The notes under the pieces are model-generated. The model searched no databases and had not been told where the DNA came from. It worked only from the letters and a program-made list of their open reading frames with translations. DNA of 64,000 bases from a virus: the IMG/VR virus record IMGVR_UViG_3300032046_000014, positions 1-64,000 of that record. One strand, 5' to 3'. Below are positions 58,477 to 64,000 of the stretch, one piece after another (the stretch's first letter is position 1; each line of letters starts with the position of its first letter). The translations under genes and the position numbers were made by a program.

Positions 58477-59969
58477 AAGTCTACACTCCTGATAGCCAAT
58501 TTCACAGGCGGCTTCAATATGCTTCGCAGCATGAGCCCACAACTCTTGGGATAGTCATCATGCTTATCGTAGCCTTCCGGCGCGGCCAAATGCAGCATGT
58601 TGCCCTTCCAGAGCATGTTCAGGTCTAGGAATTCTCTGATAAACCTGTCTCGTTGGCGACGCTGGCGTCTGGCAATTGCTTCATTGATACTGGGAAAATC
58701 TATGAGTTTCTTTCTGAAGCAGTTAAGCATGAGTTTGCTTGTGATGTCTTCTTCGCGTATCTCGTTTGTTCGGATGCCCTGGATGTCCAGGCGAGCTCCG
58801 CCGCCGGGCAGATTACGCCATTCTTTGCGGAAGTAATCCAGCACAGGATCTCCGACGCCGGCACTGTCTATGCAGATCTGCCGCGCGCCCAGTTCCAGGC
58901 ATCGTTGAGCTACATGCTGGCTTTGCACTGGATAGTCTGTGCCTTCAAACTCCATCCATTCCAGAATATGGGCCATGTCACCTTCACCATAGCCGAAGGT
59001 GATGACGCTGCGGTCGCTTTGTTTTGCCACATCCCAGCCAGCATAAATGTTGAACACTGGCTTTCCATCAACCATCGGTACTACGAGAGGCTGTTTCCTG
59101 CTCATGTCCTGCAACGTTTCCAGTGTGGTGAATTTGTCAATGCCTAAAGCCCATTGCAGCTCGTACTGAGTTCGGAACCCGATGCTTTCCGGACCCAGTC
59201 TTTCACGTTCATTCTCCACGAATAGAGCGTATCGTTTGTTCCATCGGCTTGCTTCGTGGCAGTCGACACGTGTAATATTGCTGCGGTCTTCCCGTTTGGT
59301 ACAGGCATCATAGAAGTAGCTGTTGATAACCACGTTTTTCGGTGTGCCATCCAAGATGCGCGCTCCACCTACAGCAGCGCTCATGGGGAATACTTCCTGC
59401 GTCATCTTCAACGGGTCCACATCTTCGCTTTGTTCGATGACAATGAGGTTCAATGTTTCGCTGGTTACATTGCTTTTTTCTCCTATGCTTAGGCAGCGGA
59501 TGCGGGCATCAACGTTTTCAGCAATGTTCCGTATAACGAAAAGTTCGCTATATACTGAATCTCCGGTTATTAGTCTAAGGCCAAGCATATCGAGTAACAG
59601 TTTGATCCGCATATATCTGCGTCTGAGACGTTCCTTTACAACCAGGATTGACTGGCTTGCAGCAGGAGCGAACACGCCAATGCGCACGTGCTGCTTCAAA
59701 ATTTTCGTGAAGAAGATGCTGAGCGTGAGGAAGCTTATGCATACCGCCTCTGTTTTGCCACTTTGCCGGCACTGCAGTATGAAGAGTTCTTCTCCTTTCG
59801 CGTTCAAAGTCACACGCATGATGTCATCGCTAACCCTCGTCTCATAAGGGTAAAGTCCTTCTGGCAAGTCTTCTTTGAGAGCGGCGACGATGATCTTTCG
59901 TAATGCACGACAAATATCCAAGGAACTATGACCGTTATTACTGGTTAGAAGTTCCTGGAGTTGATTCAT
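58473..59969 (-). CDS. terL: terminase large subunit
   Basis: A 498-residue protein with Walker A QCRQSGKTEA (residues 66-75) and a Walker B region LNLIVIEQSEDVD (173-185), where E-Q replaces the usual D-E. The nuclease domain has AGWDVAKQSDRSVITF and ICIDSAGVGDPVLDYF, and ends with GLMLRSILKPP. It packages DNA into the capsid as the ATPase and nuclease of the motor. It starts 32 nt inside the TerS end. Confidence 0.85.
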   Translation of the reverse strand: MNQLQELLTSNNGHSSLDICRALRKIIVAALKEDLPEGLYPYETRVSDDIMRVTLNAKGEELFILQCRQSGKTEAVCISFLTLSIFFTKILKQHVRIGVFAPAASQSILVVKERLRRRYMRIKLLLDMLGLRLITGDSVYSELFVIRNIAENVDARIRCLSIGEKSNVTSETLNLIVIEQSEDVDPLKMTQEVFPMSAAVGGARILDGTPKNVVINSYFYDACTKREDRSNITRVDCHEASRWNKRYALFVENERERLGPESIGFRTQYELQWALGIDKFTTLETLQDMSRKQPLVVPMVDGKPVFNIYAGWDVAKQSDRSVITFGYGEGDMAHILEWMEFEGTDYPVQSQHVAQRCLELGARQICIDSAGVGDPVLDYFRKEWRNLPGGGARLDIQGIRTNEIREEDITSKLMLNCFRKKLIDFPSINEAIARRQRRQRDRFIREFLDLNMLWKGNMLHLAAPEGYDKHDDYPKSCGLMLRSILKPPVKLAIRSVDF

Positions 59970-60507
59970 TTTCCTTCTGCTCGTTCTGACCCATTACTCT
60001 TTCAAGCAGTTCTCTGAGAGCTTCATCGCTCATGCCCTTCGAAACATCGCCACTGCTTATTCGTGCCCGTAGGCCCAAGTCCATTTCTATTCCAAGTATA
60101 CTCTTCAAGATATCTCCGAGAGTGGCTACGCCCTTATCGACAATGCCGCTCATCGTGTTTTTGTCTTCTTCCAGCTTCAAGCCTATGCTCAAACGCTTCA
60201 TCTGTAACTGAACAAGCTTATACAATTCTAGCAGCGCATCAATCTTCTCTTTCGCGCCGAGCACTGCTTTAGCATAATGCGTGTCTTTTAGAGCAGTTAT
60301 GACTCCTAAAACATTTCTGCGATAATCACTGACGCAGTGGGTGCCAATATTCTTGTGCCTCTCCTGTTTCAGCCAGCCGCTGATCTGCACTGAACTCTGG
60401 CCATTAACAATCTTTTGTTCAATTTCGTCTCGCAAGTCAGGGTTGAGATACTCGATTTTGCTCTTCTTCTGCAGCCTTTTCTTTTTCTCTGTAACCTGTT
60501 CAGTCAC
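59938..60507 (-). CDS. terminase small subunit
   Basis: A 189-residue protein preceding and overlapping TerL. The N-terminal part is basic and has a helix-turn-helix (LRDEIEQKIVNGQSSVQISG, then WLKQERHKNIGTHCVSDYRR); the rest is helical (AKEKIDALLELYKLVQLQMK, DEALRELLERVMGQ), fitting a ring-forming small terminase. Call mainly from position and plan. Confidence 0.7.
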   Translation of the reverse strand: MTEQVTEKKKRLQKKSKIEYLNPDLRDEIEQKIVNGQSSVQISGWLKQERHKNIGTHCVSDYRRNVLGVITALKDTHYAKAVLGAKEKIDALLELYKLVQLQMKRLSIGLKLEEDKNTMSGIVDKGVATLGDILKSILGIEMDLGLRARISSGDVSKGMSDEALRELLERVMGQNEQKENESTPGTSNQ

Positions 60508-60961
60508 TCAGAAATCGCCTACACCTGTACTAATCGAGTTTTCAGTGTTAAAACGTTTACGCTCAACCAAACAGCAGAGAACACGTTAGAACCGAAAAGT
60601 TTACGCAGCTGACGACATGCCGGCATAGGGCTCCTGCAATCTTATGGGGAAGGGTCCCTTCGGAGAGAGACAGTGTCTCCCCAGACCGCGCGGAGCCCCT
60701 AGCCGAGCATGGCGCTGTTCTTTGTTGGTGGTTGATGCGCGGTTGTGAACGCGCAAAGTATACTAGATCAGGGAAAATATAAAAGAGTTTCGTAAATAGC
60801 AAGGAATAAAAGGCAGAGAGAAAATAGGATTCGGCTTGAGGGGACTGCTGTTGGGTGCAAGCACTTTTCTCTTCTCCTTTCAGATGTCAGAATTGAAATC
60901 CTTGTTCGGCAGCAGCAGGTCCCCGGCAATATCATAATGAAAAGGGAGTTGTTCTTCCAAA
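60508..60961. other. gene-free region upstream of the terminase operon
   Basis: No supported ORF. It holds short stems (GAAGG/CCTTC near 60651-60663, GAGAC/GTCTC at about 60668-60680) and an AT-rich block AAATATAAAAG near 60775-60785 that can act as a TATA box in either direction. A leader of about 240 nt before TerS or a packaging signal is possible. Confidence 0.35.
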
Positions 60962-61342
60962 TTGGCTTTTCGAGAGCGCATGCATCCGACTGTGAGCAAT
61001 GCTGAATGGGACGTGAGAATCGACCTTACTCTTCTGCGAGATCGTCTTGAGAAAGCAAGCGTGCACATGGAATACCAAAAGCAGATTGTGTTGGATGCAA
61101 CAACCATGGATGCCTACGCTGAACTTTCTAACGGGGAGAAACACTGCTTCCTCCTAGATGGACCTGTACACTTGAAAAGCGAGAAGGTCAAGTTACGCGA
61201 TGAGTATGTGGAGCAAGTGCTGCAGAAAAGACACTACAAGATCCACCGATATCCTTACGTACCGCCACTGAGCAAAGAGAAACTTGCGGAGATCGAGGCA
61301 GACATCCTTAAGGCTTTAGGGGTCAAGATGAAGAATGAATGA
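60962..61342 (+). CDS. Vsr/DUF559-like nuclease-fold protein
   Basis: A 126-residue protein (start TTG 60962 or ATG 60980). The C-terminal half, HCFLLDGPVHL, RDEYVEQVLQKRHYKIHRYP, LAEIEADILKAL, fits the Vsr/DUF559 restriction-endonuclease-like fold (VxxVDGPxH...RDxxLxxxGYxVxR). The usual N-terminal Glu may be in ITL-like helix. It may be a small nicking or homing-type nuclease. First gene of a + strand operon. Confidence 0.6.
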   Translation: MAFRERMHPTVSNAEWDVRIDLTLLRDRLEKASVHMEYQKQIVLDATTMDAYAELSNGEKHCFLLDGPVHLKSEKVKLRDEYVEQVLQKRHYKIHRYPYVPPLSKEKLAEIEADILKALGVKMKNE

Positions 61343-61490
61343 AGAAAAATTAAGAGAACTTCGATTGAGAACAGGCAGACAATGGGCCTGGTACTTCTAT
61401 CAAGAACTTGGTTATCGAATAACTGAAGATTTTGAGCAGGAAGAATCGCTGAAGAAAGCAATAGCCAAAATCCTAGATGGGACATGTTGA
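61335..61490 (+). CDS. 51-residue helical microprotein
   Basis: MNEEKLRELRLRTGRQWAWY, then a Tyr/Glu-rich helix, ends LDGTC. It overlaps the upstream gene by 8 nt and the next gene by 7 nt. The codon use is like its neighbours. Function unknown; may be a partner of one of them. Confidence 0.5.
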   Translation: MNEEKLRELRLRTGRQWAWYFYQELGYRITEDFEQEESLKKAIAKILDGTC

Positions 61491-62374
61491 ATGTTATGAG
61501 TGTTTGGCTAACCGTATCGCCGGAGGATCCGTACCTACAAACAATCGCTGTAGAATTCACTAATTATTGTAATCTGCAGTGTGACCCTTGTTATGGACAA
61601 AATCCGAGACTCTATAAGGCCAGATCTAAAGGTTACATGACACTTGAAAATTTCCGCGTTTTGCTGGAACAATTAAAGAGGCTGCCAAGACTGAGAATTC
61701 TGAACCTCAGCTACAATGGCGAATCATTGCTGCATCCGCAGTTTGAACTGATGGCTCAAGAGGCAAGGGCAGTTCTGCCTAACATGATGATAGGGATTGT
61801 TACAAACGCAACTTTGATTACACGGTCGAAAGCTTTTGCCATTCTTAAGAACTGCAGCAGTATAATTGTCAGCATGCACCATGGCCCTAAGCTTGATGAA
61901 GCCTTAGACGGCCTCGAGACCCTTTCAACTATCAATCAGCAGGCCAAGAACCCGCGCAGCCTATTCGTTAACGTGATGGCTGACGAGTTCAAACATCATG
62001 AAATCATAGCGTTGGCTGATCGAGTGAAGGAAAGGAAGATTGTTGTGCAGTTTAGGCGAGGGTGGCCGATGACGGAAGACTTGAAAAGGCCAATGCAACA
62101 TCCGCAAACTACTACCACATGGACAGATGTTCCCGCGCCTTTTCACTCAGACAAATTCTGTCTGGCGCCCTTCTATTACACGGCGGTCCTCTGGAACGGC
62201 GACACGTTGCCGTGCTGTCACATATTAAACGGCGGCGACTTCAGTTTAGGCAACGTCTTCAACACCAGCCTTCTTGACGTTTGGAACGGCCAAGCCTATG
62301 GAAGACTACGGAACGAAAACTACGAGTCATCATGTCCTTGCGTTGCATGTGAAGTTCGTGAGCTTCCGGTTTAG
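61484..62374 (+). CDS. radical SAM/SPASM enzyme
   Basis: A 296-residue protein. The radical SAM cluster is CNLQCDPCYG (CxxxCxxC), with LNLSYNGESLLHP as the strand after it. The C-terminal SPASM region has CLAPFYYTAVLWNGDTLPCC, then GNVFNTSLLDVWNG and CPCVACEV. Such enzymes modify peptides or small molecules; in viruses the targets are not known. The preceding 51-residue ORF could be a peptide substrate, which is only a guess. ATG 61496 is an alternative start. Confidence 0.8.
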   Translation: MLNVMSVWLTVSPEDPYLQTIAVEFTNYCNLQCDPCYGQNPRLYKARSKGYMTLENFRVLLEQLKRLPRLRILNLSYNGESLLHPQFELMAQEARAVLPNMMIGIVTNATLITRSKAFAILKNCSSIIVSMHHGPKLDEALDGLETLSTINQQAKNPRSLFVNVMADEFKHHEIIALADRVKERKIVVQFRRGWPMTEDLKRPMQHPQTTTTWTDVPAPFHSDKFCLAPFYYTAVLWNGDTLPCCHILNGGDFSLGNVFNTSLLDVWNGQAYGRLRNENYESSCPCVACEVRELPV

Positions 62375-62380
62375 CGCTCA

Positions 62381-62492
62381 TCGTATCACACATCATATTG
62401 CTTATCATATCGCAAATCGTATCACACATCATATTGCTTATCATATCGCAAATCATATAGTGTACTATATGGCGTAGGATATGGCGTAGGAT
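62381..62492. repeat. regulatory-type repeat cluster (36-bp x2, 8-bp inverted repeat, 12-bp x2)
   Basis: 62381-62416 and 62417-62452 are identical 36-bp units in tandem (TCGTATCACACATC...). 62454-62471 holds CATATAGT and ACTATATG arms around GT. 62469-62480 and 62481-62492 are two identical ATGGCGTAGGAT units. All lie in the 130-nt gap before the gene at 62505, so they may form an operator. Confidence 0.6.
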
Positions 62493-62504
62493 AAGGTGTA
62501 TCGT

Positions 62505-62921
62505 ATGCGAGAGGAACTGGAAAAGTTTCATGGGGAAAGACGCCGCTTCCAAGGAGAATTCATACGTTACGGCCAGAAAAGAGGATGGAAACATCCTCTC
62601 ACTACAATAGTTCTCAGAAACGTCATCGACGTCAAGACCGGCAGAATAGTCACGGACCATCTGTGGTTTACGCAGGGCAAGCAGTTCGAACGGCTTTATC
62701 TTGAACCGGGGGACATAGTAAGTTTTACGGCTCGAGTGACAAAGTATCTGAAAGGCTACCAGGGACGAAGAGACGAATATGATGACCGGCCTCCCGTAGA
62801 AATTGATTGTCGCCTCAGTTACCCAGCCAAACTTGAGAAGAAAACTACTGAAACTGCACATAATAGTACAGTACAAAATGGGACCCGAACAACAGTTCTT
62901 ACGCGCTGGACAAGCCCATAA
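62505..62921 (+). CDS. OB-fold-like hypothetical protein
   Basis: A 138-residue protein from ATG 62505 (AAGGTG upstream; GTG 62496 is possible). Its strands (RRRFQGEFIRYGQKRGWKHP, ITVLRNV-like TTIVLRNVID, DHLWFTQGKQFERL, LEPGDIVSFTARVTKYLKGY) are those of an OB fold of the kind used for ssDNA or RNA binding. It might be a small single-strand binding protein. The repeat cluster lies just upstream. Confidence 0.55.
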   Translation: MREELEKFHGERRRFQGEFIRYGQKRGWKHPLTTIVLRNVIDVKTGRIVTDHLWFTQGKQFERLYLEPGDIVSFTARVTKYLKGYQGRRDEYDDRPPVEIDCRLSYPAKLEKKTTETAHNSTVQNGTRTTVLTRWTSP

Positions 62922-62979
62922 AATATAAAAGAAAGCTGAGAATACATACTTCTGAGGCTGGTGTCCTTTAGCAGACTAG

Positions 62980-63280
62980 GCCAAGGCAGCTTCGTTCAAG
63001 CTGCTACGTTCCCGCTCCTAGGCGGGAACTAAGAACCTGCGGCGAAGGAGGTTCAAAGCACCGAGTTTTACGGTGCTAAAAGACCATTTGATCAGGTCTT
63101 GTAAGGCGCTCGGCACCCGAAGACGAAATCGGCTTCATAACCGAGGGTCGTCAGGGAGTCCCAGAGAGCCAGCCAGTTAGGTACCCAAAATTCGCTTTAG
63201 GCACCTAATCAGAGTTTAGGTACCGAACTGGTGTGTCTGGAGAAGGTATGAAGCTTAAGGGCTACAGCCTCCCTGACTGA
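62980..63280 (+). ncRNA. multi-hairpin structured RNA candidate
   Basis: About eight stems follow each other: GCAGCTT/AAGCTGC (62986-63004), GTTCCCGC/GCGGGAAC (63008-63029), AACCT/AGGTT (63034-63053), AGCACCG/CGGTGCT (63057-63077), AAGACC/GGTCTT (63080-63100), CTCGG/CCGAG (63109-63145), and a long arm with GTCAGGGAG/CTCCCTGAC (63150-63277), CCAGTT/AACTGG, GGTACC/GGTACC and TTAG/CTAA inside. No ORF covers it. I do not recognise RNase P, SRP or another known RNA. Strand is inferred; the stems are the same on the other strand. Confidence 0.55.
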
Positions 63281-63317
63281 ACTGAATTGAACTGCCATTG
63301 ACACAACAATGCCATAA

Positions 63318-63442
63318 ACAGGGGTGGTGTAGTCAGGCTATCGCGCTGGGTCCATAAGGCTATGGTCTGGCAAGCCCAGAGATCAGAGGTTCAAAAATGC
63401 ATAAGAAAAGCTTATGTGTTGAAAGTCCTCTCCCCTGTACCA
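63318..63442 (+). tRNA. initiator tRNA-Met(CAT) with two introns
   Basis: Acceptor ACAGGGG (63318-63324) pairs with CCCCTGT, followed by A73 and an encoded CCA (63440-63442). A1-U72 and three G-C pairs in the anticodon stem (GGG/CCC) mark it as an initiator. A 17-nt intron (63357-63373) interrupts the anticodon loop at 37/38 and a 30-nt intron (63396-63425) the T-loop at 59/60; the spliced T-loop is TTCAAAT. Both have bulge-helix-bulge type pairing. Position 33 is C. Confidence 0.8.
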
Positions 63443-63490
63443 CTATTTCATTAAATTGAATTTGCTTATAAGTAGTTCAATTTTATGAAA
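63443..63490. other. convergent tRNA spacer with inverted repeat
   Basis: AAATTGAA and TTCAATTT form an 8-bp stem between the converging iMet and Asp genes. It may help stop transcription. Confidence 0.4.
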
Positions 63491-63565
63491 TGGCGGTCTG
63501 TGCGGGAGTTGAACCCGCCTCAGTCGAGTGACAGTCGACCATCCGCACCGGCGGACTTACAAACC
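63491..63565 (-). tRNA. tRNA-Asp(GTC)
   Basis: Acceptor GGTTTGT pairs with ACAGACC (one G-U pair), anticodon loop CTGTCAC on stem GTCGA/TCGAC, T-arm GCGGG TTCAACT CCCGC, CCA encoded. It is odd: A8 replaces U8 and the D-loop has no A14 or A21, so the core pairs differ from normal. Confidence 0.7.
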
Positions 63566-63571
63566 TTGATG

Positions 63572-63642
63572 TGCACCCGCCGGGATTTGAACCCGGCCGT
63601 CAGCGTGGAAAGCTGAGATCCTAGCCACTGGACCACGAGTGC
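63572..63642 (-). tRNA. tRNA-Gly(TCC)
   Basis: Acceptor GCACTCG pairs with CGGGTGC (one T-G pair). Anticodon loop TTTCCAC on stem TCAGC/GCTGA gives TCC (Gly); a quick reading as TTC (Glu) would need another loop register. T-arm CCGGG TTCAAAT CCCGG. CCA is not encoded. Short variable loop. Confidence 0.75.
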
Positions 63643-63654
63643 GATGATCCTGTT

Positions 63655-63816
63655 TGGTGCAGAGGACCGGATTTGAACCGGCGCGTCCGCCTTGCGGAAA
63701 GAGGTTTCTCACAGGCTGAACAGTCGTTCCTAACCGTCCTTAGCTTCGAGCTTACGACTTGAGCTTCGAGCTGGGTCTTAAGCCTCTCGCTTTCAGCCAT
63801 GCTTGGCTACCCCTGC
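63655..63816 (-). tRNA. tRNA-Leu(TAA) with a 71-nt intron
   Basis: Acceptor GCAGGGG pairs with CCTCTGC, D-arm GCC...GGC type, anticodon stem AGAGG/CCTCT. The loop CTTAAGA is split after G37 by an intron at 63706-63776, with CTTA/TGAG central pairing. A long variable arm (TCCGC/GCGGA) fits Leu. T-arm GCCGG TTCAAAT CCGGT. CCA encoded. The intron holds AGCTCGAAGCT twice. Confidence 0.8.
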
Positions 63817-63844
63817 ATTAACGGATGGTACTGATAGATCGTAC

Positions 63845-63920
63845 TGGTGGAAGCTGTGGGATTCGAACCCACGGCCTACTGCTTGCAAAGCAGCTGCTCA
63901 TTCCGCTGAGCTAAGCCCCC
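63845..63920 (-). tRNA. tRNA-Ala(TGC)
   Basis: Acceptor GGGGGCT pairs with AGCTTCC, including the G3-U70 pair that identifies Ala. Anticodon loop TTTGCAA on GCTGC/GCAGT. T-arm GTGGG TTCGAAT CCCAC. CCA encoded. No intron. Confidence 0.85.
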
Positions 63921-64000
63921 AACAAAACGGTTCAAGGGTCAAAACAACGTGGATGCAACACCGCTTTACTGGGCGGCCTGCGCTTCAGCGGGATCTTTTT

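Noticed and set aside
60563-60802. A - strand ORF of 79 codons before TerS
   Set aside because: Composition is unlike neighbours, and the region looks like structured leader DNA.
62381-62452. CRISPR array
   Set aside because: Only two identical units directly in tandem with no spacers; no cas gene.
62259-62876. A - strand ORF of about 205 codons over the 36-bp repeats
   Set aside because: It is rich in Met/Ile/Cys from the repeats and lies opposite the real SPASM and OB-like genes.
63572-63642. tRNA-Glu(TTC)
   Set aside because: Counting the 7-nt loop TTTCCAC gives anticodon TCC (Gly), not TTC.
63318-64000. Host chromosome flank with attachment site
   Set aside because: No integrase and no att duplication seen; viral tRNA genes are equally possible, so it is left open.

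Overview
The window looks like a large piece of the genome of a tailed archaeal virus (Caudoviricetes type, HK97-fold capsid, probably siphovirus-like). Evidence for a tailed virus: terminase small and large subunits, portal, HK97-type prohead protease with a scaffold, major capsid protein, tail tube, tail-assembly chaperone with a -1 slippery site, tape measure, baseplate hub and tail fibre. Evidence for an archaeal host: AT-rich TATA boxes 35-50 nt before start codons, small ArnR1-like winged-helix regulators, an AbrB-like protein, many zinc-ribbon microproteins, and tRNA genes split by bulge-helix-bulge introns, including one in a T-loop. I cannot name the host. No DNA polymerase, primase, helicase or integrase is visible, so the genome probably continues outside the window.

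Layout. 0-4.6 kb (+): a tightly coupled early-type operon with a DUF5131 radical-SAM-like protein, winged-helix proteins, zinc ribbons, a CxxCxxCC protein, a methyltransferase-like protein and a membrane-anchored exported protein. 4.6-15.4 kb (-): small coupled genes, then virion fibre genes dominated by two proteins built from a 14-residue Ser-rich repeat, with a homing endonuclease between virion genes. 15.4-21.3 kb (-): a sugar-modification cluster with a double methyltransferase and three glycosyltransferases. 21.4-26 kb (+): small virion-like and membrane/Ig-like genes. 26.7-36.8 kb (-): the tail module, read from tail terminator and tail tube to tail fibre. 36.9-39.2 kb: a candidate small RNA, a 13-bp repeat array and DNA-binding proteins (+). 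39.1-43.1 kb (-): a HerA/VirB4-like ATPase, AbrB-like protein, trypsin-like protease and small proteins. 43.2-60.5 kb (-): the head module, with two small + strand genes inside. 60.9-62.9 kb (+): Vsr-like protein, radical SAM/SPASM enzyme and an OB-like protein. 62.9-64 kb: a multi-hairpin RNA and five tRNA genes (iMet, Asp, Gly, Leu, Ala).

How the genes may work together. The late genes run on the - strand in long blocks with 1-4 nt overlaps, and several blocks start at one shared TATA-type motif. The most unusual points are: (1) a protein of about 1,670 residues between portal and protease that joins ASCH-like, HAD phosphatase, ATP-dependent DNA ligase, metallo-beta-lactamase and LigD-phosphoesterase-like domains, next to a protease that itself carries a polymerase-beta-like nucleotidyltransferase domain; this could be a DNA-end repair set packaged in the virion; (2) a 14-residue Ser-rich repeat used about 60 times in one protein and in smaller numbers in several others, encoded close to glycosyltransferases; (3) recoding and start-codon oddities in tail and decoration genes; (4) an initiator tRNA gene with two introns and two structured RNA candidates. 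Function calls come from motif reading alone, without database searches.
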